64,000 nt of DNA, from contig CALIHP010000013.1 in NCBI GenBank assembly GCA_938020565.1, positions 8,415 to 72,414 of the forward strand, written 5' to 3'. The notes below the pieces were generated by a model. That model had not been told where the DNA came from. It saw nothing but the letters and a program-made list of their open reading frames with translations, and did not search any database. This DNA is from an uncultured Anaerolineaceae bacterium. Lineage in GTDB: Bacteria; Chloroflexota; Anaerolineae; Anaerolineales; Anaerolineaceae. The position numbers and the translations under genes are program-made. Below, in pieces: positions 1 through 9,600 of this stretch (the stretch's first letter is position 1; every line of letters begins with the position of its first letter).

Positions 1-784
1 GCTGCATGCCGTTGACTTCGGTCAGTCCGGCCGCCGCCGCCAGCGCGCCGCTGATAAAAAAGGTCAGAACGTACAGCTTTTTCGCGTCGATCCCGGACAT
101 CTCCGCCGCGCGCTGATTCAGCCCGACGGCACGGATCCGGAAACCGAACGGCGTCCGGTAGAGAACGACCCAGATCAGGACCGCCGTCAGGACCGCGATA
201 ACGAAACCCCAGTGCAGCCGCGTTCCCTGAACCAGCTTCGGAAGCCAGACGCTTTTCGCGAGCGGGTTCGTCTGCGGATATTCGCCTTTCGTCTCTTTCA
301 GGACCGTCCGCAGCAGGTAATTCATGAAGTTCAGCGCGACATACGTCGACATCATACTCGTTAAGAACTCGTTCGCCTGGTACCGCGCCTTGAAGAACCC
401 GATCAGCGCGCCCCAGGCGCCGCCCGCCGCTAAAATCGCTGAAAACGCGAGAATCAGGACAACCGCGCCCGGAAGCCGCTCGGCGAGCGATAACGAAACC
501 GATACCGCGACGACTGCGCCGATATAAAACTGCCCCTGCGCGCCGATATTAAATAAACTCGCCTTATACGTAAACGTAAACGCCAGCCCGGTAAAAATCA
601 GCGGGGTCGCTTTTACGAAGATATCGAAAAACGTATACTTATCGCGAAAAAGCGACGCGAAAAGAATCCGATAGACTTCGACCGGATTCCGATCGATAAA
701 AACCAACAGCAATCCGCTCAGCGCTAAACCGGCGCCAACCGCCAGCAGCCGGAAGAGAATCCCATCACGCAGCTTTTCATCCAT
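1..784 (-). CDS. BMP-family ABC transporter permease (partial, 3' end outside window)
   Basis: Inner-membrane permease of a nucleoside/simple-sugar ABC importer; the left edge cuts it, leaving 261 N-terminal codons. I read the protein from the complement of the sequence: it starts MDEKLRDG and has several hydrophobic segments. The stretch LFNIGAQGQFYIGA, about 80 residues in, is typical of the YufP/BmpB-type permease family. The ATG at 784 overlaps the end of the ATPase gene by 8 bases (ATGGATGA), so translation is probably coupled. With the ATPase and the BMP-type binding protein upstream, it forms one importer; a second permease is expected beyond the left edge. Exact substrate (nucleoside or sugar) is not readable. 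Confidence 0.88.
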   Translation of the reverse strand, partial: MDEKLRDGILFRLLAVGAGLALSGLLLVFIDRNPVEVYRILFASLFRDKYTFFDIFVKATPLIFTGLAFTFTYKASLFNIGAQGQFYIGAVVAVSVSLSLAERLPGAVVLILAFSAILAAGGAWGALIGFFKARYQANEFLTSMMSTYVALNFMNYLLRTVLKETKGEYPQTNPLAKSVWLPKLVQGTRLHWGFVIAVLTAVLIWVVLYRTPFGFRIRAVGLNQRAAEMSGIDAKKLYVLTFFISGALAAAAGLTEVNGMQ

Positions 785-2306
785 GCGCGCCTCCTTCGCC
801 AACCCTGTACCCCGCCATCAGCAGGCCGATCTCTTCTGTCGACAATTCGCCGCGGCGGTAAACGCCCTGCAATTTTCCTTTATACAAAACGGTAAAGCGA
901 TCCGAAAGCGCCATAATCTCGCTCAGTTCGGTCGAAACGAGAAGGATCGCTTTGCCCTTTTCTTTCTCTGCGCGAATGATCCGATGAACGTTGTCGATCG
1001 CGCCGAGATCGAGCCCGCGGGTCGGCTGGTCAAAAATAATGACCTTTTCGCCGATCTCGACTTCACGGGCGACGATGACCTTCTGCTGATTGCCGCCGGA
1101 AAGCGTCCTGAGGATCGCGTTCGGCCCTGACGCTTTTATTCGATAGGCCGAAATCGCGCGGTCGGACGCCTCGTCGACCTTTCGCCGGTCGATCAGCCCG
1201 TTCTTCAGCCAGCGCGGATCAAAGCTGGTCTTGAGGATCATGTTCTCGGCGATCGTCATGTTCATGACCAGCCCGTCGCGATGCCGGTTGGAAGGAACGT
1301 AGCCGATTCCCCGCCTGATCCGCGCCTGAATATCGAGCTTTTCAATCGCCTCGCCGTCCAGACGGATCGTTCCGGCCGCCGGCGGGAGCGCGCCGCAGAG
1401 CACCTCGCATAACTCCTGCTGCCCGTTGCCGCTGACCCCCGCGATTCCGAAAACTTCTCCGGCGTGGATCCCCAGCGTAATATCCGACAGACTTGGAACC
1501 GCGCCTTCTCCGCCAACCGTGACGTTTTCAAGCGAAAGGCGAACCGGCGCCAGGCCGGCGTCTTCGCGGCTTTCCGCGCCCGGCTCGCCGTCCAGCTCGC
1601 GCCCGATCATTAACCGCGACAGCTCGCGCGCGTTCGTCTCGTCCTTGCGCAAGTCGCCGGAAATCCTCCCGCTGCGCATGACAATAATCCGATCGGCAAC
1701 CTCCATGACCTCCTGAAGCTTATGCGTAATGAAAACGACCGAGTTTCCCTCTGCCGTAAAGTTCTTAACGAAGGTCATCAGCTGTTCCGATTCCTGCGGC
1801 GTGAGAACCGCCGTCGGTTCGTCCATGATCAGCAGGCGGGTATTCTGATAAATCGCTTTCAGGATCTCGACCTTCTGCTGAACGCCGACCGCGAGACTGC
1901 TGACTTTGGCTTTCGGGTCGATTTCGAATCCATGCGCCGCCGCTAATCCGGCGACTTTCCGATGAACCGCGTCCCAATCGATCGTCCCATGGACGGTCCC
2001 GAGAATCAGGTTTTCCGTAACCGTATGCGCCGGGACTAACGAAAAATGCTGCTGGATCATCGTAATCCCGAGATTCATCGCGTCGCGCGGCGAGCGGATC
2101 ACGACCGGCTTTCCGTCTTGAAGAATCTCGCCGCTGTCGGCATGATACAAGCCGTAAAGAATCTTCATGACCGTACTTTTCCCAGCGCCGTTTTCCCCCA
2201 GCAGCGCTAAAACCTCGCCCGGGTGAATCGCGAAAGAGACGTCCTGATTCGCGACGACGTGAGAGAAATACTTGGTAATATGTCTGAGTTCAATGAAATG
2301 GGTCAT
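777..2306 (-). CDS. ABC transporter ATP-binding protein, nucleoside/simple sugar type (two ATPase domains)
   Basis: Cytoplasmic ATPase that powers the importer. The 509 residues hold two fused nucleotide-binding domains, usual for the YufO/RbsA/MglA group. The first half has Walker A GENGAGKST near residue 36, the family-typical degenerate signature SLAVGVQQKVEI, and Walker B LLIMDEPTA. The second half has a degenerate P-loop (GVSGNGQQEL) and a clear signature LSGGNQQKV. Degeneracy of the second site is normal in this family. The start ATG at 2306 follows AAGG by about 7 bases. It lies between the binding protein gene (270-bp gap containing a hairpin) and the permease gene (8-bp overlap). Confidence 0.93.
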   Translation of the reverse strand: MTHFIELRHITKYFSHVVANQDVSFAIHPGEVLALLGENGAGKSTVMKILYGLYHADSGEILQDGKPVVIRSPRDAMNLGITMIQQHFSLVPAHTVTENLILGTVHGTIDWDAVHRKVAGLAAAHGFEIDPKAKVSSLAVGVQQKVEILKAIYQNTRLLIMDEPTAVLTPQESEQLMTFVKNFTAEGNSVVFITHKLQEVMEVADRIIVMRSGRISGDLRKDETNARELSRLMIGRELDGEPGAESREDAGLAPVRLSLENVTVGGEGAVPSLSDITLGIHAGEVFGIAGVSGNGQQELCEVLCGALPPAAGTIRLDGEAIEKLDIQARIRRGIGYVPSNRHRDGLVMNMTIAENMILKTSFDPRWLKNGLIDRRKVDEASDRAISAYRIKASGPNAILRTLSGGNQQKVIVAREVEIGEKVIIFDQPTRGLDLGAIDNVHRIIRAEKEKGKAILLVSTELSEIMALSDRFTVLYKGKLQGVYRRGELSTEEIGLLMAGYRVGEGGAHG

Positions 2307-2456
2307 ACTATAACCTTACGAAATCAGGAAGAGCCCGCCCGTATGGAGCTGCGCCAGTCCTCAAAGTATCGGAAAACCGCGGCAGTAATACGCCAGTCCC
2401 CATTCCTTGCAGGCTCGAACGCACCGGCAAGAGCGGAGCGCGTCGAACGCTTTTAC

Positions 2457-2496
2457 ACGAGGGAGGAAGAGGCCCTTCGCCTTCTTCCTCCCTCGT
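2457..2496. other. Strong intercistronic hairpin between binding protein and ATPase genes
   Basis: Perfect 14-bp inverted repeat, 2457-2470 against 2483-2496, with a 12-base loop that can add GGC/GCC pairs. On the transcribed minus strand no U-tract follows, so it is not a classical terminator. Such hairpins often stabilise upstream mRNA and cause partial attenuation, giving more binding protein than transporter; that role is inferred here. Confidence 0.7.
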
Positions 2497-2576
2497 ATGA
2501 ATAGGCCGGAACCGAAAAGCGCTTTTCAAACGGCCGTTTTTCAGAATCCGGATGAAAATCCTTTCGCTCAGGCGGG

Positions 2577-3566
2577 TTAGAAGAGCGTGGTCAGGTCGAC
2601 CTTCCCGTCTTCATACTCGGCGAGCTTCTCAGCAACAAACGTCTGAATTTCTTCGCTGACGTTCTCGGTATAAATCGGAACGAAAAGACCTTCGGCAATC
2701 CCGGCTTCGTGAACCATGTTCCCCGACAGCTCGCCCTTTAAGAATTTATCGACCGCCCAGGTATAGAAAGCTTTGAAATCGAAATCGACGGAAGCGACGA
2801 CAGTTTCCGGATCGATCACCGTCTGGTCAGAGGAGAAGCCGATAAATTTAGCGCCTTTTTCCGCGGCGGCCTGAATCCCGCCCAGTCCGACCTGATTCGC
2901 ATAGATGAATATTACGTCCGCGCCATTATCGATCATCTGCTCGGTCATCTGCTTCCCCAGCGCGATATCGTCCCAGCTGTTCGCGTACGCACGGACGGCC
3001 GCGGCATCCTCAATTCCACGCTCCTTCGCGATATCGACCGAAACCTTTTCGTAAACGGAAAGCAGGTTTTCCATCGCCTGATTCGGGAAGCCGCCGATCG
3101 TAGCGAACTGACCTTTTTCGCTGACCTGCCCGGCGATGAGCGCCGCGATATAGCTGCCCTCATATTCGCGCGGGAAAATCGGCGCGACGTTATCGCCCGT
3201 GCTGACCGTCCCGTTCACGACGCAGAAGGTCGTATCCGGGTATTCCGCCGCGACCGCGTTCGCCGCTTCGTCGAACTGCGTTCCCGCCGCTAAAACGAGA
3301 TCGTATCCGCGCTCTGCATACTGACGGAACGTCGATTCATAATCAGCCGCCTGGATATTTTCAACATACTCGATATTCGTTCCAAGCTGCTCGTTGCTGG
3401 CGACGAGCCCGGCGTAGTTGGTCGCGTTCCAGCTTTGATCGTTGATCGAACCGGGAAGGATCAGCGCAATCTTATAATCGCCGACCGCTTTCTGCGCCGA
3501 GGCCGCCGAGAAAACGGCAACACAGCAGAACAAGACAAGCAATACAACTGAAATATTTTTTTTCAT
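2577..3566 (-). CDS. BMP family ABC transporter substrate-binding protein
   Basis: Extracytoplasmic ligand-binding protein of the importer, 329 residues. It begins with a signal peptide (MKKNISVVLLVLFCC, then a small-residue region ending ASAQ). The mature protein starts KIALILPGSINDQSWN, the hallmark of the BmpA/PnrA/Med family (PF02608), and continues with AAGTQFDEAANAVA and GFSSDQT-like segments. No convincing lipobox is seen, although two Cys lie inside the hydrophobic core of the leader. A good ribosome site (AAAAGGAG, about 6 bases before ATG) and a consensus promoter sit upstream. Family members bind nucleosides or sugars; the ligand cannot be named from the sequence. Confidence 0.93.
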   Translation of the reverse strand: MKKNISVVLLVLFCCVAVFSAASAQKAVGDYKIALILPGSINDQSWNATNYAGLVASNEQLGTNIEYVENIQAADYESTFRQYAERGYDLVLAAGTQFDEAANAVAAEYPDTTFCVVNGTVSTGDNVAPIFPREYEGSYIAALIAGQVSEKGQFATIGGFPNQAMENLLSVYEKVSVDIAKERGIEDAAAVRAYANSWDDIALGKQMTEQMIDNGADVIFIYANQVGLGGIQAAAEKGAKFIGFSSDQTVIDPETVVASVDFDFKAFYTWAVDKFLKGELSGNMVHEAGIAEGLFVPIYTENVSEEIQTFVAEKLAEYEDGKVDLTTLF

Positions 3567-3617
3567 GAAAAACTCCTTTTCAGTCTGAATAATTGTCTGA
3601 CAAAGCAGATCTCCTAA

Positions 3618-3645
3618 ATTATATATCGGGGCAAAGCGCTGTCAA
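3618..3645 (-). promoter_or_regulatory. Consensus sigma-70 type promoter for the BMP importer operon
   Basis: On the minus strand, TTGACA (3640-3645) and TATAAT (3618-3623) are separated by 16 bases. Both hexamers match the consensus exactly. The predicted start, near 3610, leaves a leader of about 45 bases before the ATG at 3566. Confidence 0.75.
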
Positions 3646-3838
3646 TGTTACATTAATCATGTTTAACCGCTCGGATATCGTTCCTGAAGCTCGTTATCGC
3701 GCCGAATCCGGACGCAGCGGGACAAACGCAGGCGCCCCTTCCAAAAGAGGCAGAATACTTTTCTTAAAAATCATCCCCAGCTTCTCCCGATCGCCGGATT
3801 TTCTATCGTTCCCTTACTCATAAGATATGGCGACTTTT

Positions 3839-5215
3839 TTACCCGTCCAGAAAAACCTCGTCCCCGCGGAGCCCGGTCGCGGCGTCGCGGACGGCGGAAA
3901 GCCGGTCCGCCATCTCAGCTTTCAGGTCCGTCCCGGCGAGCGCGTCGAAACGCCGGACCGCGCGCGCCGCAGCGCGGATATTATTTTTCGGCTCGATCCG
4001 ATCGAACGCATCGAAATACCAGCCGCAGGAGGTAAACATGCGATGACGATCGAGCTGCACAGCCATCAGCGCCTTGACCCGTTCGGCGGCCGCCCCGTCC
4101 GCGCTTCCAAGCCGGCGCGCCGCGAACGCGTCCGCGCTCTCCGCGCCAACCAGAACCCGGCCATAATCGTTCCGGGTTTCCTGAAGCCCGAGCCCGAAAC
4201 TTCCCAGCGCGCGTTCCGATTCGAAATCGATAACGTCCGCGAGGAAATTAAGCGCCTCTCGAAGCGGCGCTTTCCAGCCGCCGCGCTCCGCGCAGCCGCA
4301 TTCGCCGCGCCAGCGTTCCACGCCGTGATGACAGCTCCACGACGTATTTTCACGAATTTTTATCGCGTTAAGTTTCTTCGCATCCCGTAAAACCTGCGCC
4401 GGTACGAGCGGCGTCACGCCCACCGCCTCCGCAGCTCCGGTCGTCAGCCAACAGAGAAATTCAGCGCGGTTGGGCTGATGATGCCCATAGAGTTCGCCAT
4501 CCGACGCGATAACGAACGTTCGCGGAATACGACCGCGCGCAGGGAACATCGGCGCCAGCAGCTCGCGCAGGTAACGATCGGCGTCGAGCGTCGCGTCGGG
4601 ATCGAAGCTGGCGTTCAGCGAAAGCTCGCGTTCAAAGAAAAAGACGACGATCTCCCGACCGCCCGGGAGCGCGACCCGATAGGGACGCGACGGGTCGAGC
4701 GCGTCGGAGGGCTCCGCCTGCCAGGGGGCGAGAATCGTAAACCGGATCCCGTTCTCAGCCAAAACGTCGAGCGTTTCCAGATTGACGGCCGTCTCCGGCG
4801 CCCAAAGTCCGAGCGGACGCCGCCCGAAGCGCGCTTCGTAATCCGCAATCCCCCATCTGACCTGCGTTTCCCTGTCCGCGCGGGACGAGAGCGGCAGGAT
4901 CGTATGATGATACGATTGCGCCATGGCGTTCGACACGCCGTTTTTTTCGAAGAACTCCGCTTCCTGATCGAGGATAGCCCGATGCAGCTGCGGATGAGCC
5001 TGCGCAAGCCAGTTCCCCAGCGTCGGGCCAAGATCGAAACTGATCCGCGAGAAATTCCCGAGCTCCGCGTTCGGCAGGTAACACTGCGACGTGATTTTCT
5101 CGTTCCAATTCCCGAAGCCCTCCGCGCCCGGCTCGTCGGGAATCCGCCCGGTTTCGGGATCCTCCCGCGGCGGCTGATAAAAATGACCATGCACACAAAA
5201 ATTTTTCAGTCCCAT
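3839..5215 (-). CDS. GH57-like glycoside hydrolase (DUF3536 family), compact form
   Basis: Predicted carbohydrate-active enzyme of the GH57/DUF3536 type. The N-terminus FCVHGHFYQPPRED, NFSRISFDLGPTL and LWAPETAVNLETL match that family. Counting from this start, candidate catalytic residues are Glu141 in WAPE and Asp239 in ASDGELYGHHQ. Family members I know are about 800 residues; this one is 458, so the C-terminal DUF3536 region is shortened. The reading frame opens upstream at a TTG (5236), but the ATG at 5215 is preceded by GGGAG and begins MGLKNF, closer to the family start. It is the last gene of the NTF2/SDR/GH13 group on this strand. The substrate is unknown; an alpha-glucan is likely by neighbourhood. 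Confidence 0.8.
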   Translation of the reverse strand: MGLKNFCVHGHFYQPPREDPETGRIPDEPGAEGFGNWNEKITSQCYLPNAELGNFSRISFDLGPTLGNWLAQAHPQLHRAILDQEAEFFEKNGVSNAMAQSYHHTILPLSSRADRETQVRWGIADYEARFGRRPLGLWAPETAVNLETLDVLAENGIRFTILAPWQAEPSDALDPSRPYRVALPGGREIVVFFFERELSLNASFDPDATLDADRYLRELLAPMFPARGRIPRTFVIASDGELYGHHQPNRAEFLCWLTTGAAEAVGVTPLVPAQVLRDAKKLNAIKIRENTSWSCHHGVERWRGECGCAERGGWKAPLREALNFLADVIDFESERALGSFGLGLQETRNDYGRVLVGAESADAFAARRLGSADGAAAERVKALMAVQLDRHRMFTSCGWYFDAFDRIEPKNNIRAAARAVRRFDALAGTDLKAEMADRLSAVRDAATGLRGDEVFLDG

Positions 5216-5276
5216 ATGGCTCCCATTAAGGTTCAAAAATCCATCTCAACGGCGCGTCCGCTTCAAGCTTCCTGAA

Positions 5277-5708
5277 TCATCCCGCCAATCCGCCTGACGG
5301 ACGACCGGCGTCCTTTTCCGAACGGGCCGATGGCAAACTCCGAATCAGGCTGCCGAGACGCAATTCTTTTCGCCAGTCGGGCGGCTCGCCGTCTTCGCTC
5401 CAATATTCATCCAATTCCGCGATCCGTTCGCCGAGTAAACGGATAAACGAAACAACATGAAATGAGACCGAATCATCAGCGGCAAAAACCCGGATGACCG
5501 TGACGATCGTCCCGTCCGTCCGCTCAACCCGTTCTACCTGACCGCGCCATTGTCCCGGATAATCGCAGTTCGCGCGGATAAATTCGCCGACACTGAATTG
5601 TTCGTTTGTGGTATGCCAACGGATCACCGCGTAGGGAAGAAAAAAATCCTCTAATCGGGTCCGTTCCTGATTAACGACGGAACGCCAAAACGATACAACA
5701 TCAAACAT
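5277..5708 (-). CDS. NTF2-like (SnoaL/DUF4440-type) small protein
   Basis: Protein of 143 residues with the feel of the nuclear transport factor 2-like fold: an N-terminal helix (FDVVSFWRSVVNQERTRLEDF), then alternating strands including VIRWHTTNEQFSVGEFIRAN and SVSFHVVSFIRLLGERIAELDEYW. That last motif is common in SnoaL-like proteins, which may be small enzymes or ligand-binding domains. GGGGAGG precedes the ATG. It lies 40 bases after the SDR gene and 61 bases before the GH57-like start, so probably the same transcript. No specific reaction can be assigned. The fold assignment is by pattern only. Confidence 0.7.
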   Translation of the reverse strand: MFDVVSFWRSVVNQERTRLEDFFLPYAVIRWHTTNEQFSVGEFIRANCDYPGQWRGQVERVERTDGTIVTVIRVFAADDSVSFHVVSFIRLLGERIAELDEYWSEDGEPPDWRKELRLGSLIRSLPSARSEKDAGRPSGGLAG

Positions 5709-5748
5709 CTCCTGCCTCCCCGGACCTTGAAAACGGCGGCGCGTCCGC

Positions 5749-6645
5749 TTATCCGCGTTCGCTGAGATAGGATAAATTCCGGCTCAGCCGCGTCGGGACA
5801 AGCGAGAACTCCCTCGGTAATACGTCGATTCCGGTAATCCGGTCCTCGGCGAGATAATCCGTCCAGAAATATATCCGCGGGAACTTCGGGAACCATTGTT
5901 CCATCGCAATGACCAGCTGCCGGTGCCAGACGGGCGAAATCCGCAGCAGCCGCTTCTGAATCTTCAACTCCTCCATAATCATCAGAAATATTTCCTCAAC
6001 CGTCAGCGACTCCATCCCCCCGACCGTAATCGTCGTAAACGCTTTCTTCGCGTCCTCGAAACAGAGCAGCAAGCATGTCGCCAGGTCGTCGACCCAGAGC
6101 GGCTGAACTTTTGCCGAGCCGTCCCCCGGGATCGGGACGAAACGCGGGAACGCGCGAAGATAGCGCGCGAAGACCTCGGTAAAATGATCATGCTTCCCAT
6201 AGACCGCCGCCGTTCGTAAAATCGTATAAGGAACGCCGGAAGCGACGATCGCCGCTTCCGACAGCGCCTTCGCTTTCAGATACGGATAAGCTGAATGCCG
6301 GTCCGCGCCTAAATGACTCAGGTAAAAGAAACGTTCGATTTCCATCTCCCGTCCCAGCTCGGCGAGGATCCGGGTCGATCGGATATCGACGCGCTCGAAA
6401 TCGTAATGAATCCCGCGCGATTCGGTACCGACGAGATGAAAAATCGTCCTGACGCCCTTAAGCGACGCACGAACGCTTCGTTCGTCGTCAAGCCCGGAAA
6501 TTGCCACGTCGACCGCCAGCCCGGGCGGGAGCCGCGGCGTTTCGGTCGACGGATTGATCAGCAGCCGAATCGGGTATCCCAGGGAAACGAGGTTACGGAC
6601 CAGGACGTTTCCGATAAACCCCGTTCCCCCTGTCACTAATATCAT
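5749..6645 (-). CDS. NAD(P)-dependent epimerase/dehydratase-like SDR (atypical, NDUFA9-like)
   Basis: Short-chain dehydrogenase/reductase superfamily protein of 298 residues. The N-terminal Rossmann motif TGGTGFIG is clear, followed by IFHLVGTES and the SHLGAD/YPYLKAKALSEAAI region of the atypical, NDUFA9/NmrA-like subfamily. In these the classical YxxxK is altered (here YPYLKAK), and many members bind NAD(P) without a known dehydrogenase role. The ATG follows directly after the stop codon of the large GH13 gene (TAGATG), implying translational coupling. A role in quinone or sugar metabolism is possible; the neighbourhood does not decide it. Confidence 0.8.
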   Translation of the reverse strand: MILVTGGTGFIGNVLVRNLVSLGYPIRLLINPSTETPRLPPGLAVDVAISGLDDERSVRASLKGVRTIFHLVGTESRGIHYDFERVDIRSTRILAELGREMEIERFFYLSHLGADRHSAYPYLKAKALSEAAIVASGVPYTILRTAAVYGKHDHFTEVFARYLRAFPRFVPIPGDGSAKVQPLWVDDLATCLLLCFEDAKKAFTTITVGGMESLTVEEIFLMIMEELKIQKRLLRISPVWHRQLVIAMEQWFPKFPRIYFWTDYLAEDRITGIDVLPREFSLVPTRLSRNLSYLSERG

Positions 6646-9600
6646 CTACTTCTTTTCTTCGCCTTCCTTCTTTTCGCTCTTCCTCGCCCGCCGCTTCGGT
6701 TCCTTCGGCTCGTCCGAGTCCTTCGCCTTCTTTCTCGCTTTGGGCTTTCCCTCAGCTTTTTTCGCAGCGGACGTTTCGGCGCCGATTTTCTTTTTCCGCT
6801 TTTCCGGCGCTTCCCCGGTCTTCTCCGCGGCCGCCTCCGAGACCTTTTCCGCGCCCTCGTCCGCGACAGCCGCCTTCATGGCGATCATCCGGTCATAGCG
6901 GTACTCCGACGCTTCGACGCGCGCCTGGAACGTTTCGAAAAGTCCCCCGACCGCGCGGATCGCCGCGTTCCGTTCCGCCGCCCCCAGCGTCGGATCGAAC
7001 GCGAGGGCGTAATACCCGCCGATCCGGATAACCCGTCCCAACAGCTCCGCCATCTCGCGATTGAACCAGCGGACGCCCTCAAACGTATTCACACGAAGCA
7101 GTACACGCGTTTCCTCCGCCTCAAGCATGTCGTCCAAAACGAGATCGATCGTATCGAAGCGCACGGCGCGCAGCCGGTCCAGCCCGATAAAATAAAGCCA
7201 GCGGATCGCCTCGGCCTGTTCCGGGATCGTCGGGAGATAAAATCCCGCCGCCGAAAGCGCGTTCGAAAGCGTGCGTTCGAGGAACCAGTCGCGGAAAAGA
7301 TCGACCGGCGGGAACGCCGACCGCGACGGGACCTTGCTTTCCGCCATGAACCGAAGCGTCGCGGCCAGATAGGTATCGACCCAAAGGCCGGGATTCTCGC
7401 GAACGGCGACGTCGAACTTTTCGAGCGCCTGATTCGTCGCGGCCATTCCGGGAACGGCTTTCGAACCCGGGAGCGTCAACATCTCCCGGACGCCATGAAT
7501 AAACCCATCGTACATCAGCGCAGTATCTTTTCCCTGAACCCCGTACCAGGTATTGAACAGGTTCGCCAGGCACTCGAAATCGGGCCAGGTACCGTTGACA
7601 ACCTGCTGCCAGACGTCCGGATTCCCGACGCCGGTCCCGACCAGTTCCTCCAGCCAGCGCAGCTTCGCGCCGTCGTAAGACCAGCGGAACGGATCCAGGA
7701 TATACTTGATCGCCAGCTCCTGAAGCGCGGTATAAATATCCTCCGTTCCCCGATCGCCGAGCTCCGCGCAGAGCTTCCCCCAGCTTCCCTGAAGATCGTC
7801 ATGAATTTCATAAATATCGTTAAAGACGTAATATTCGTACGCCCCGAGCGACAGGAACAAGCCCTCGTTCATCAGCCGGATCGAGGGACGGATAAAATAC
7901 TGCTTGCGGATTTCGTCGTGAAGGATGACGTAGCGGTCGGGTTCATAACGCAGCCCAAGCGCGTCCCCAAGCGTCGTTTCAACCGTCGCCTTATCCGTCG
8001 ATCCGGCGGGAATGTACGGGACCGACTGCCGGACGAAGCCCTGAGTATCGCCATAGCGATTGTTGTAAACGAAAAGCGATTTCTTGCCCTCGCCAAAATT
8101 CGAATATGCGAAAACGTTCTCGTCGGTATTTCCATAACCGGTCGCGAAATTATAAAGACGGAAGTTGTCGACTTCGGCGAAGCGGCGGCGCTGATGAAGA
8201 AGCGGGAAAATCTCCCGTTCATGCCGGCGCATCAGGTCCCAATCGACCTGCTCGTCCCAGTACGCCCGCCGGTACTCCATCCCGTATTTCTCGGTAAAGC
8301 CCTGAAGCTGCCCGTGCCCGAACATGGGCAGCCCGGGAATCGTCACCATCATCGCTAAAATCCCGAAATACTTATCGCCTTTACCGAATTGCTCCACGGC
8401 AGTCTTCTCGTCCGGATTATTCATGAAGTTAACGTATCGTTTCAGGATTTCCGGCTCGAAGTCGAGCGTCGTCTTGATCAATACGCGGTATTTGGCGTTG
8501 TCCTCGTCGCGGAGAATATTCATGAACGCAGAATTGTATACGCGGTGCATCCCGAGCGTCCGAACAAAATACCCTTCCATCAGCCAGAACGCCTCGGCCA
8601 GCAGCAGCGTATCCGGAACTTCCGCCGCAATCCGATCGACGACATTGCGCCAGAATTCTTCCGGGAACGCCCGATCAAATTCAGCCTTGGTCAGGCCATA
8701 TTCGGACCGGGTCGCGATATCGCCGCCCGTTCCCGGTTCCGGGAACCAGAGACGCTGATAATGCCGCTTGGTCAGCGTCATCGCCGCGTCAAAACGGATA
8801 ATCGGGAAACGCCGCGCCACGCCGATAATCGTCTGCGTCACCAGCTCGCGAACCTCCGGATTCAGGTAGTTCAGCTGCGCCGTGTCGTTCCAGGGCATCG
8901 TCGTCCCGTCGTTTCCATGGTAGATATAGCGCGTATCGCCAGTATTGAAATCGACGCGCTTGAAAACGACGGCGGCGTCCTCGCGCGTGTAATAATGGTC
9001 CTCGATAAAGATCCCGATATTCGGATCGGGGGAGAGGTTCGGCCCGTTGAACGTGTAAGACGGGAAGGGGCTATACGGAAGAGAGAGGAAAAGATCCGGC
9101 CGGTAAAGGACCCATTCTGAATCGATCCCCATGTGGTTCGGAACCATATCGGAGGCCAGACGGATCCCGAACCGCCGGGTCTTCGCTTCCAGTCCGCGCA
9201 GCGCCTCCTCGCCGCCAAGATCGGACGCGATCTGGTAGCTGCGCAGCGAGTACGCCGAGGCCAGCGCTTCCGGATTGCCGCAGAGCTGCTTAATCCGCGC
9301 GGACGCCGCCGATCGTTCCCAAAGCCCGATCAGCCATAAGCCGGTAAAGCCCTGATCCGCAAGCGTCCGGAGCGTTTCGTCCGGAATCTGGTCCAGCGTT
9401 CGAATCGGGTAACCGTATTCCCGGCTCAGCTGGTCCAGCCAGACGTAAACGTTCTTCGCTATCAGGACCAGCCGCGGCATCCATTCCCTGTCCTGACTGA
9501 ACGCTTCGTATTCATCTTCGCCGAATCCGCCGGCGCCGTCGCTATAAACCGGGATCCGAACCTCGCCGGGGCCGAAACCATGATCCCGCGCTTCCTCGCG

